From Candidatus Krumholzibacteriia bacterium (GTDB taxonomy: Bacteria; Krumholzibacteriota; Krumholzibacteriia; LZORAL124-64-63): a DNA stretch of 6,867 nucleotides. The first letter of the stretch is position 1. Each line of letters opens with the position of its first letter. A program made the position numbers and the translations under genes. This document shows, piece after piece, positions 1 through 5,745 of this stretch. Below the pieces are notes generated by a model. The model made no database searches. It saw only the letters and a program-made list of their open reading frames with translations, and was not told the DNA's origin. Location: contig DAOWLV010000171.1 in NCBI GenBank assembly GCA_030643455.1, forward strand, positions 1 to 6,867, read 5' to 3'.

Positions 1-969
1 CAACTGCTGGACGGCCCGGAAACGGGAGCCATGGAGCGTTTCCTGGGCGTGAACACCCAGCTGGGGCCCGAAAAGGAGCACGCGGACTGCCTGGTGGCTG
101 TTTATCCGGGCTCCCACCGGGAAAACATTTCTCTTTCATCGTTGCCCATGGTCAAGGCCTGGACCGGGACACCCAACCGGCTGAGCCGGGAGCACCGGGA
201 GTGGCCGATCATTCCGGAAGTGGTGGGCTCGACGCCGTGGCCCGGTGGAGCAGCAGCAAAAACGAGTAATTTCCAAAACTTGTCGCGGGTTTCAGAAGAC
301 CGAGCCTTGTCTGCCCACCTCCTGATTCGTGAACGTCGCAGCGCCGTGGCCATGGATGGTCGATCTTCCCTGGGTCTCGAAGCATTCACACGGATCCTGG
401 GCCGTTTGATGCCCGATCGGGACCACCCGGTTTTCTGCGCCGTCCCGGGCCTGAATCACGTGTCTATCATCCTGTTTGTACATCGGGTCGACGGCCTGGC
501 GCCCGGCCTTTACGCCCTGATCCGCCATCCAGATCACGAGGAGTCCTTGCGGGGTTCGTTCCGGGCCGACTTCTCCTGGACGCGGCCTGCGGACTGCCCC
601 GACAACCTGCCGCTGTTCACGCTGAGCGAGGGGGACTTTCGCGAGACGGCGCGGCAACTGAGCTGCGGCCAGGCCATTGCTGCGGACGGTGCCTTTTCCC
701 TGGGAATGATCGCCCGATTCGACCACGCCATGTCCGAGACGGGCCCCGGCGTTTATCCGCGTCTATTCTGGGAGTCGGGATTGATCGGGCAGATGCTTTA
801 CCTCGAGGCCGAGGCGGCCGCAGTTCGGGGGACGGGAATCGGTTGTTTTTTTGACGACGAGGTGCACCGGGTTCTGGGGATCGATGATCACGCCTGGCAA
901 AGCCTATATCATTTCACTGTCGGTGGTGCTGTAGAAGACAATCGACTGCAGACCACTGTTGCCTACTAG
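1..969 (+). CDS. Tandem SagB/ThcOx-type nitroreductase, 3' part (5' end outside window)
   Basis: An FMN-dependent oxidoreductase of the nitroreductase superfamily, SagB/ThcOx branch. Relatives oxidise azoline rings in peptide natural products or carry out other flavin redox steps. The reading frame is open from base 1, so the ATG at 31 is internal and the gene starts off the left edge. About 322 residues are visible. Roughly the first 37 look like the end of a first nitroreductase domain (ERFLGVNTQLG...LVAVYPG). A linker of about 65 residues follows, then a second domain from about residue 105. That domain opens with RERRSAVAMDG, the family's FMN-contacting RRS segment, and ends with GTGIGCFFDDEVHRVLGI. 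This fits the roughly 500-residue tandem SagB-like proteins. No precursor peptide or cyclodehydratase gene is visible, so substrate and pathway are unknown. It ends tail-to-tail with the HD-GYP gene. The family call is firm; the azoline-oxidase role is only a family possibility. Confidence 0.82.
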   Translation, partial: QLLDGPETGAMERFLGVNTQLGPEKEHADCLVAVYPGSHRENISLSSLPMVKAWTGTPNRLSREHREWPIIPEVVGSTPWPGGAAAKTSNFQNLSRVSEDRALSAHLLIRERRSAVAMDGRSSLGLEAFTRILGRLMPDRDHPVFCAVPGLNHVSIILFVHRVDGLAPGLYALIRHPDHEESLRGSFRADFSWTRPADCPDNLPLFTLSEGDFRETARQLSCGQAIAADGAFSLGMIARFDHAMSETGPGVYPRLFWESGLIGQMLYLEAEAAAVRGTGIGCFFDDEVHRVLGIDDHAWQSLYHFTVGGAVEDNRLQTTVAY

Positions 970-2474
970 AAATACTCCGTGAAACCGGATGTGATCATAC
1001 CCTTCCCCTCCGCGGGTCCCTCCTTGGTTCCTTCCGGGGCCTCCTCCTTGATTCCCATCCCGAACCCCCCCTTGGGTTTCCTCTTGGGCTGTTCATATCC
1101 CCCGTCGTTGATACCCACGAACAGGAATTCCATCACGCACAAAGCTCCTCCGGCCTCCAGCTGGACGGCAGGCTGGTCCTCGTGGGGAATGGGCAAACCT
1201 CCGGGGTCGTGGGTCACCCTGACGAGGGGGTTGTCCATATCAAGGCCCCGGGCGACGACCACCGCCTTGCGGAAATCCGAGAGTATGACCTCGCTGCCCG
1301 GAGGATACAGACCAGTGGTCCGGATGAGTGCGGCCAGGATCTGGGGGTGGAAGGAGCCGACGTCCTTGAGCATGGTTTCGAACGCCCGCCGCGGCGACAT
1401 CGGCGCCTTGTAGGGCCGGACCGCCGTCATCGCCTCGAATACGTCACAGACATGGATCAGGGAAGCTGCCGAACCCTGGGTGTACCAGTCGGGCATGATG
1501 GGATACCCGCGCCCGTCTTCACGGATGTGATGTCCCCAGGCGGCTGAAATGATCAAGGGGCTTTCCTCCCCGCTGGCCAGGAGAATCTGGGCCCCGGCCG
1601 CGGGATGGGATTGAATGACTTTCATTTCTTCTTCGGTCAGCTTGCCGGCCTTGAACAGGATCTCTTCGGGAACCTTGCCCTTGCCCAGGTCGTGCAACAG
1701 GCCCGCGGTGGCCAGTTCACGCAGGACCTCGTTGGGCCAGCCCAGTTCCCGGCCCAGCATGGCAGCCAGCGCGGCAACCCGCACCGAGTGGCCGATCGTG
1801 TAGCTGTCGTAGTCGGGGTAACGCATGAACTGCATGACGTCCATGGCTCCGTTTTCGGAGGCGGCCACGAGTCTTTCGCCGCTGTCTCGAGCCTGGGACA
1901 GATCCACGGTTTCGTTCTTGTTGATCAACAGGTTGTTGGAGGACACGGTATCGTACAGGGCCTGATAGACGTTCAGCAGGGGGGCGAAATCGGTAGCCAG
2001 GTAATCGGAAGCCGCAAAGGATTCCGTCTCCCTGTCTTTTCGGTCTCCCTCTTCCCGGAGAGGATCCGAAAGTTCGATGTGATCGATCCCGTGAGCAGCG
2101 AAAAGTGCCTTGGCAACTTCCAGGTTCTCCAGGCGATCCTTCTGGAGGGCACCCAGGCGGAAAAAGGTGGCCACGTCCACCATGGCGAGCGGCAGGTGGA
2201 AAACGAATCCGCCACACCTGAGACGTTCAGCGAATTCAATCAGGGACCGGCCCGCGATCGAGGGACCGACCAGATACTTGCCCTGCCGGATGAACTTGCC
2301 GCCATAAACACCGAAGGAGAAATCCTCGGAGTCGTCCTCCGCCATCATGTTGCGCAGGCGGGTCGTGAAGTCGCGACAGACAGCCTTCACCTTGGGGTGA
2401 TCGTCGAAATACATCTTGCGCTGATTGAGGCCGCTGGCCAGCAGGATGATGAGATCGCTGAATTGATTTTCCAC
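966..2474 (-). CDS. HD-GYP domain protein, probable cyclic-di-GMP phosphodiesterase
   Basis: Probably a cytoplasmic phosphodiesterase that hydrolyses cyclic-di-GMP. The HD-GYP core spans about residues 215-390 of a 502-residue product: IGHSVRV with H229, LHDLGKG with H261-D262 and K265, H290-P, H315-H316, DGRGYP around 320-325, and CDVFEAMTAVRPYK with D344. All expected metal ligands are present. The usual HHE triad reads HHI. YTIGH has Tyr rather than Glu four residues before the first His, which I read as a two-metal rather than three-metal site. Residues 1-110 form a separate N-terminal module resembling the start of the upstream gene's product. The last 40 residues are a Pro/Gly/Lys/Glu-rich, probably disordered tail. 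No signal peptide, membrane helix or receiver domain is visible. I chose the GTG at 2474 over the in-frame ATG at 2516 because GGGAG sits 8 bases before it and it avoids a 38-base overlap. It lies 4 bases after the upstream stop, so the two are one operon. Confidence 0.88.
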   Translation of the reverse strand: MENQFSDLIILLASGLNQRKMYFDDHPKVKAVCRDFTTRLRNMMAEDDSEDFSFGVYGGKFIRQGKYLVGPSIAGRSLIEFAERLRCGGFVFHLPLAMVDVATFFRLGALQKDRLENLEVAKALFAAHGIDHIELSDPLREEGDRKDRETESFAASDYLATDFAPLLNVYQALYDTVSSNNLLINKNETVDLSQARDSGERLVAASENGAMDVMQFMRYPDYDSYTIGHSVRVAALAAMLGRELGWPNEVLRELATAGLLHDLGKGKVPEEILFKAGKLTEEEMKVIQSHPAAGAQILLASGEESPLIISAAWGHHIREDGRGYPIMPDWYTQGSAASLIHVCDVFEAMTAVRPYKAPMSPRRAFETMLKDVGSFHPQILAALIRTTGLYPPGSEVILSDFRKAVVVARGLDMDNPLVRVTHDPGGLPIPHEDQPAVQLEAGGALCVMEFLFVGINDGGYEQPKRKPKGGFGMGIKEEAPEGTKEGPAEGKGMITSGFTEYF

Positions 2475-2478
2475 CGGA

Positions 2479-4452
2479 CTAGCTCCCGTCCATTTCATCC
2501 GCGGGCAGCGCCGCATCCAAAATGATTATTTCGGCCTGTGTGCGACATTCCCGGGGCCAGACCTTGAAGAAGAAATATTTCTTTTCGTCGCGGATCCTGG
2601 TCATCAACGGAAGATTGGAGCCCGGGTCCAGCTTGCCGATCCAGTTGAGGGCACCGGGCACCCAACCGGCATTCCGGTTCACCTCGGGCAAATTGACCAC
2701 CGCATCACAGAGCAGCCGGGTCGACATCATGCGCAGGTCCGGCGTGATGGAATTGCCGACGCCCTGCTTGATGAGCGACAGGAAAAAACTGTCATTTTCC
2801 GGATCATATTTCCGGAGGACCATCATCAGGATCTTGGTCAAATCGTTGGGCGGATGGCGGCGAAGGTTGTCGTGGATGCGGGGTCCGTGAACCGAACCCT
2901 GCGAGGATTTCATCAGTGCCAGGTGTACCGGGTACATCGCCGCCAGCGGCAGGTCCATGAGTCTGGTGGAAAATGCCTGATCGCGCAGGGCCTGAGTGCG
3001 TTCCAGGCGGGACACCTGCATGATGGCCGCCTTGGAGTCGAGTTGGGCGGCGGCAAACCACAGCTGCTTCCCTGTTTCCGGATGAGAGTCACTCAGCCCC
3101 CGCAGCAGGTCGCTGACCAGGTGGGGCCAGACCAGGGGGCGATGGTCATCGCCGAGGGATTCCCAGAGCTTGGTCCAGAATTCCACCAGGAATTCCGGTC
3201 GGGAGGCGAGCAACGGGTTACAGAAGGCCGGTAGAACCGAATCGATGACAGCCTGGTCTTCTTTCAATACCGCGGTCACCATTGCGGCCGAACAGAGACT
3301 CAGACCCTGCGTGGTCATATCCGGGCCGGCGATGGCCCGCTCCAGATTGGTCACCAGGGATATTTCAAGGGCCGCGGAGGGTTCGGAGGCAAGCAGGTGG
3401 AAGCAGATTCCCAGGTAGTTGTTCAGGGACGACGGTCCGGGTTCAGCAGGGGAACTACCGCTGGTTTCGAGAGCGTCGACCTCGTCTTTCAGCTGGTCCA
3501 GGGTAAAAAGGTATTTCTTTTTCGGTTTGTCCTTCTTTTTTTCCGGGACCTTGTTTCTCCAGTCGCCGCCGCGATCGGCCTCCTTCTTCAGGAGGCTGAA
3601 CACGAGGTCCACTGAATTGGGGTCCTTGCTCAGATCCAACGCCCGCTTGGCGTTTTCGATCAACTGGGCAAGTTCGACAGGATCCGGATTCACCTCGACC
3701 AGGCGAAGCAACGCCTGGCGCAGGATCATGATGTTCTCGGGTGTGGATTCGGGATGTACCATGAATCCGTCTTCACCGGTTTCGGATTTGTCATGTTCCA
3801 CGTTTTCGAGAATACTGTTGACGATTTTCATGAACTCACGGGCCAGCTTTTCGCTGTCGGTCGCCATATCGTCAAGGAACATCCGGGCCTCATCGGGGGT
3901 ATCGCCCCCGAACATCTGATCCAGGGTCATCAGGTCTTCGTCGTTTTCATCTCCGCCGTCTTGATCATCCGAGCCCCGGACAACGTCGCGGCTGGCGGTG
4001 TTGACCGTAGACGGCAGGTTCTTGATCTTGATCTCCTGGAATCCGGTGGTGTTGCCCAGGTTCTGTTTGTGCTCCTGCAGGGAGGAAATGGCCAGGCGGA
4101 GATCCTCGGGGGTCAGGTCGGCGCTGATCTCCAGCCGGGCGATGTTCAAGGGAACCAGAAGATCATACAGAAGCCGGATGTTGCGATGACGGGAATCCAC
4201 CATTTGCGACCGGATCAGCATGCCGGAAGCGGTGATCTCGATGGCCATGGAACTGTTCGGCCGGATGGCCATGACCACCTGCTCGCAGGTTTTTTCCGAA
4301 ACCGACTTGTACTGTTCGTGATTGGCGGAATAATACGCCCCGACCGTCAGAAGCTGGTCGATGGCCTTGAGAAACATCGCTGCGGACCGATCGAGCGGTT
4401 TACCCGAAAGATCGCAGATTGTTTCGCTGTTGAGGGCAGAATTTAACGCCAT
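2479..4452 (-). CDS. Large helical protein of unknown function, operon partner of the HD-GYP protein
   Basis: I do not recognise a named family over the full 657 residues. Residues 27-125 form a compact module (FLKAIDQLL, YYSANHEQYKSV, then a beta-like segment, then a helix) that aligns by eye with the N-terminus of the HD-GYP protein. Residues 155-185 are very acidic (SDDQDGGDENDED) and probably a flexible linker. Residues 186-295 are predicted helical, and 300-313 form a lysine-rich stretch (KVPEKKKDKPKKK). Residues 340-640 are leucine/alanine-rich helical segments of HEAT- or ARM-like character without a clear consensus repeat. No signal peptide or membrane helix is evident, so a cytoplasmic scaffold is likely. 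Its stop is 4 bases before the HD-GYP GTG, so it is the first gene of a two-gene operon. ATG 4452 has only weak upstream AGGA and AAGG matches. A scaffold or regulatory subunit for the phosphodiesterase is my inference. Confidence 0.75.
   Translation of the reverse strand: MALNSALNSETICDLSGKPLDRSAAMFLKAIDQLLTVGAYYSANHEQYKSVSEKTCEQVVMAIRPNSSMAIEITASGMLIRSQMVDSRHRNIRLLYDLLVPLNIARLEISADLTPEDLRLAISSLQEHKQNLGNTTGFQEIKIKNLPSTVNTASRDVVRGSDDQDGGDENDEDLMTLDQMFGGDTPDEARMFLDDMATDSEKLAREFMKIVNSILENVEHDKSETGEDGFMVHPESTPENIMILRQALLRLVEVNPDPVELAQLIENAKRALDLSKDPNSVDLVFSLLKKEADRGGDWRNKVPEKKKDKPKKKYLFTLDQLKDEVDALETSGSSPAEPGPSSLNNYLGICFHLLASEPSAALEISLVTNLERAIAGPDMTTQGLSLCSAAMVTAVLKEDQAVIDSVLPAFCNPLLASRPEFLVEFWTKLWESLGDDHRPLVWPHLVSDLLRGLSDSHPETGKQLWFAAAQLDSKAAIMQVSRLERTQALRDQAFSTRLMDLPLAAMYPVHLALMKSSQGSVHGPRIHDNLRRHPPNDLTKILMMVLRKYDPENDSFFLSLIKQGVGNSITPDLRMMSTRLLCDAVVNLPEVNRNAGWVPGALNWIGKLDPGSNLPLMTRIRDEKKYFFFKVWPRECRTQAEIIILDAALPADEMDGS
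2483..2487 (-). promoter_or_regulatory. Ribosome binding site deciding the HD-GYP start
   Basis: On the minus strand GGGAG lies 8 bases before a GTG codon at 2474. The TAG stop of the preceding gene (2481-2479) falls between the two. This is the typical layout of translational coupling, and it supports GTG 2474 rather than the longer ATG 2516 frame, which would begin inside the upstream gene. Confidence 0.6.
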
Positions 4453-4491
4453 GAATCCTGAATCCTTCGAAGATCTTGAACCAAACCTGAA

Positions 4492-4506
4492 CCCAACGAT
4501 GTTGGG
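4492..4506. repeat. Short perfect palindrome CCCAAC-GAT-GTTGGG
   Basis: A 6-base perfect inverted repeat with a 3-base centre, 40 bases upstream of the leftward start codon at 4452. There is no T-run on either side, so it is not an intrinsic terminator. It could be an operator, or a 5'-leader hairpin of the leftward operon if transcription starts to its right. Confidence 0.4.
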
Positions 4507-4520
4507 CGAAATTCTCCACT

Positions 4521-4557
4521 AACCGTTTCGTCAAATCCGGGGAATGACTTAACGGTT
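4521..4557. repeat. Inverted repeat, candidate operator shared by two divergent promoters
   Basis: The left arm 4521-4533 reads AACCGTTTCGTCA and the right arm 4545-4557 reads TGACTTAACGGTT. Reverse-complementing one gives 11 of 13 matches, with mismatches only at the two bases between AACGGTT and TGAC. The spacer is 11 bases, so arm centres are 24 bases apart, close to two helical turns. Each arm read outward toward its own gene is TGAC-NN-AACGGTT, followed by a further related TTGGA or GTGGA. The right arm overlaps the proposed -35 of the AtpZ-like gene, and the left arm contains the TTGACG proposed for the other operon. A dimeric regulator site or duplicated promoter elements both fit. Confidence 0.5.
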
Positions 4558-4577
4558 TATTGGAAACGGACTATATT
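4549..4577 (+). promoter_or_regulatory. Candidate sigma70-type promoter for the AtpZ-like gene
   Basis: TTAACG (4549-4554) and TATATT (4572-4577) are separated by 17 bases, matching the -35 and -10 consensus at 4/6 and 5/6. Transcription would start near 4584, only a few bases before the ribosome binding site, giving a very short leader. The -35 lies inside the inverted repeat, so a protein bound there would affect this promoter. Confidence 0.4.
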
Positions 4578-4585
4578 TGAAAAAC

Positions 4586-4591
4586 AGGAGG
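4586..4591 (+). promoter_or_regulatory. Strong ribosome binding site of the AtpZ-like gene
   Basis: A perfect AGGAGG stands 6 bases before the ATG at 4598. It is the best ribosome binding site in the window and fixes the start of the short membrane protein. Confidence 0.75.
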
Positions 4592-4597
4592 CTTTAA

Positions 4598-5008
4598 ATG
4601 ACCGATCAAGACAAACCCGACCCGGTCGGACCCGGAAACGGGGATCCTGCAGAAAAACTGCCTCCCGGCGTGCCTGAACCGCCGGATCTGGCCAAGGTGC
4701 GCGATTTGCGCCAACGCCTGGCGCAGGATCGTTCCGCTCGGGGAGGATCTGGTCCGGGAGGCGGGCGTGGTCCGGGGCGCGGCGCCCCCACGGGCAAACA
4801 GGCGCGGGACATCGGGACCTACACCATCATCCCGATGATGATGATCGCCGGGCCCCTGGTGGGTTACCTGCTGGGCAAGGGAGCGGAAAACCTGTTCGGC
4901 GGCGAACCCTGGCCGGGCGTGATCGGCATGCTGTTCGGTTTGGTGGCGGCCTTTCGGCAGATTTTCCTGCTGCTGGCGGCCAGGGTAAAGCGGGACCGGG
5001 GGGAATAG
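4598..5008 (+). CDS. atpZ: AtpZ/AtpI-family small membrane protein
   Basis: A 136-residue protein of the AtpZ/AtpI family. Members are small inner-membrane proteins associated with F1Fo ATP synthase, proposed to aid c-ring assembly or Mg/Ca uptake. Residues 1-70 are hydrophilic and Pro/Gly-rich with a low-complexity part (GGSGPGGGRGPGRG), probably cytoplasmic and disordered. Two membrane helices follow: about 72-93 (IGTYTIIPMMMIAGPLVGYLLG) and 107-127 (VIGMLFGLVAAFRQIFLLLAA). They are joined by a short loop with EPWPG. The G-P-x-x-G-Y-x-x-G pattern in helix one and the Pro/Gly turn before helix two are typical of the family. The tail RVKRDRGE is basic, as expected for a cytoplasmic end. The N-terminal extension is longer than usual. 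No atpI, atpB, atpE or atpF follows; the next gene is convergent. The symbol reflects family resemblance only. Confidence 0.75.
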   Translation: MTDQDKPDPVGPGNGDPAEKLPPGVPEPPDLAKVRDLRQRLAQDRSARGGSGPGGGRGPGRGAPTGKQARDIGTYTIIPMMMIAGPLVGYLLGKGAENLFGGEPWPGVIGMLFGLVAAFRQIFLLLAARVKRDRGE

Positions 5009-5019
5009 GGGGCCGGGGG
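4992..5019 (+). other. Potential G-quadruplex motif across the AtpZ-like gene's stop codon
   Basis: Four guanine runs lie on the coding strand: 4992-4994 (3 G), 4998-5003 (6), 5008-5012 (5) and 5015-5019 (5). The loops are ACC, AATA and CC, so the stretch meets the usual four-tract, 1-7-base-loop definition. The TAG stop (5006-5008) lies within it. It would be present in the mRNA, where it could slow ribosomes or polymerase or protect the 3' end. Formation is not shown by sequence alone. Confidence 0.55.
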
Positions 5020-5024
5020 TTGTT

Positions 5025-5051
5025 GGTTGGTCAATTAACTATTAATCAACC
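5025..5051. terminator. Imperfect palindrome between convergent genes, possible weak bidirectional terminator
   Basis: GGTTG (5025-5029) and ATTAA (5034-5038) pair with TTAAT (5042-5046) and CAACC (5047-5051) around a CTA loop, with a 4-base bulge GTCA on one side. It sits between the AtpZ-like gene and the antitoxin gene and covers the antitoxin's TAA stop. The stem is AT-rich and no T-run follows in either direction, so efficient intrinsic termination is doubtful. Confidence 0.3.
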
Positions 5052-5347
5052 CGCACAAACCGGACTTCGATCTTCATTTGCAAGGCCTCAGCGATTCTCC
5101 GCAGTAGATTGAGCGAATGACCTTCATAGTCATCATCTTCCAGGCGGGAAATGACCGAGTGGGAAGTTCCGACCAGGGAGGCCAGTTGCATCTGGGTCAA
5201 ACCGGCATCGATTCTGAGGGCATAAATCTGGCGAGCGATCCGAAGGTTGGTTTCCGCGGCACGCAATTCACGCCGAGCTTCCTTGGATTGGAAAAACATC
5301 TCGTCCAGGATTTTCAAGGCATCGAAGTTGGATTTTTTACGGGTCAT
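5042..5347 (-). CDS. higA: HigA-type antitoxin with XRE-family helix-turn-helix
   Basis: A 101-residue DNA-binding antitoxin, expected to neutralise the toxin encoded just upstream and to repress the shared promoter. The Cro/C1-type helix-turn-helix covers about residues 36-90. Helix two is TQMQLASLVG (51-60) and the recognition helix is SHSVISRLE (62-70). LLRRIAEALQMKIEVRFV then closes the domain with the beta-like end typical of HigA proteins. Residues 1-35 form an extra charged helix (SKEARRELRAAETNLR), longer than in minimal HigA proteins, which might contact the toxin. The ATG at 5347 has AGGA about 7 bases upstream, and that AGGA overlaps the toxin's TAG stop, so translation is probably coupled. 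The gene is AT-richer than its neighbours. A solitary regulator is unlikely given the toxin. The symbol is by family and gene order. Confidence 0.82.
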   Translation of the reverse strand: MTRKKSNFDALKILDEMFFQSKEARRELRAAETNLRIARQIYALRIDAGLTQMQLASLVGTSHSVISRLEDDDYEGHSLNLLRRIAEALQMKIEVRFVRVD

Positions 5348-5356
5348 GATTTTTTC

Positions 5357-5722
5357 CTATTCGAAAGTGTGGATTTCAGGGTCCCTGGCAAAGGTCGTCA
5401 TGTTTTCCAAAGCCTGATCGATTTCCGGTGAAGGTATTCGGGCGGCCTGCTTGGAAAAACCGTGAGAAACAACCACGGTACCTCGGCCAAAATAAAAATA
5501 AAGGACGCGAAAATTCATCCCACGTACTTTGAACCGAAGTTCGTAAACACCATCCCTGAGATAATCTGCCACAGGTCTGCGAAGACTGAATCCTTCCTGA
5601 GAAAGCAACTCCAACCTCGCTTTGCATTTGGCTTGAGCCTTGCCCTCCAATCCTTTAAACCAGTCCAGGAAAGGGACACTTTCTTCATGATTCTGAAAAA
5701 TGACCAATCTGACCGGCGGCAC
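5357..5722 (-). CDS. higB: HigB/RelE-superfamily toxin (phage Gp49-like family)
   Basis: A 121-residue protein of the phage-derived Gp49-like (HigB, RelE superfamily) toxin family. Characterised members cut mRNA on the ribosome. The signature is clear: L55-R-D-G-V-Y-E-L-R63, a beta segment with R72 and Y75 (FRVLYFYF), then VVVSHGFSKQ (H87, F89, K91) and a helix starting PSPEIDQALENM. The common FxKK reads FSKQ here. Length is normal and there is no frameshift, so it looks intact. The start is the GTG at 5722, preceded by AAGGGG; no ATG lies early in the frame. It precedes the antitoxin by 9 bases, the toxin-first order of higBA loci. Codon and base use is AT-richer than in flanking genes, consistent with horizontal acquisition. 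Confidence in the family is high; ribosome-dependent cleavage is inferred from relatives. Confidence 0.85.
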   Translation of the reverse strand: MPPVRLVIFQNHEESVPFLDWFKGLEGKAQAKCKARLELLSQEGFSLRRPVADYLRDGVYELRFKVRGMNFRVLYFYFGRGTVVVSHGFSKQAARIPSPEIDQALENMTTFARDPEIHTFE

Positions 5723-5745
5723 GAGACCCCTTTATTTTAGCAAAA

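Larger units (their letters stand above)
4453..4597. promoter_or_regulatory. Divergent promoter region between the helical-protein operon and the AtpZ-like gene
   Basis: This 145-base gap separates two divergent start codons and must hold both promoters. It contains a 13-base inverted repeat (4521-4533 and 4545-4557), a smaller perfect palindrome (4492-4506), a sigma70-like promoter facing right (4549-4577) and a strong ribosome binding site (4586-4591). For the leftward operon there is a TTGACG that could serve as a -35 (plus-strand CGTCAA at 4529-4534), but I find no convincing -10 at the right distance. That promoter may be weak, activated or read by another sigma factor. Confidence 0.6.

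Noticed and set aside
31..33. ATG as the start of the nitroreductase
   Set aside because: The frame is open upstream to base 1 and the residues before and after read as the end of a first nitroreductase domain, so the gene begins outside the window.
292..726. Minus-strand open frame of 144 codons inside the nitroreductase
   Set aside because: The plus-strand frame carries the nitroreductase motifs across the whole interval; this is a shadow.
1605..2525. Plus-strand open frame of 306 codons
   Set aside because: It lies wholly antisense to the HD-GYP gene, whose intact HD, HH and GYP motifs prove the minus strand is coding. It shows no domain, and its openness comes from codon bias of the real gene.
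3754..4446. Plus-strand open frame of 230 codons
   Set aside because: It is antisense to the 657-residue gene, composed of reversed-codon residues, with no recognisable motif and no matching ribosome binding site.
4732..4790. Gly-rich repeat block in the AtpZ-like gene as a DNA repeat or collagen-like domain
   Set aside because: It is short low-complexity Gly/Pro/Arg coding sequence without a regular period. It is better seen as a disordered N-terminal extension.
5025..5051. Strong bidirectional intrinsic terminator
   Set aside because: The stem is bulged and AT-rich and no T-run follows on either strand. It is kept only as a weak candidate.
5462..5740. Plus-strand open frame of 92 codons over the toxin gene
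   Set aside because: It is antisense to a clear HigB-type toxin with conserved ELR and HGF motifs.
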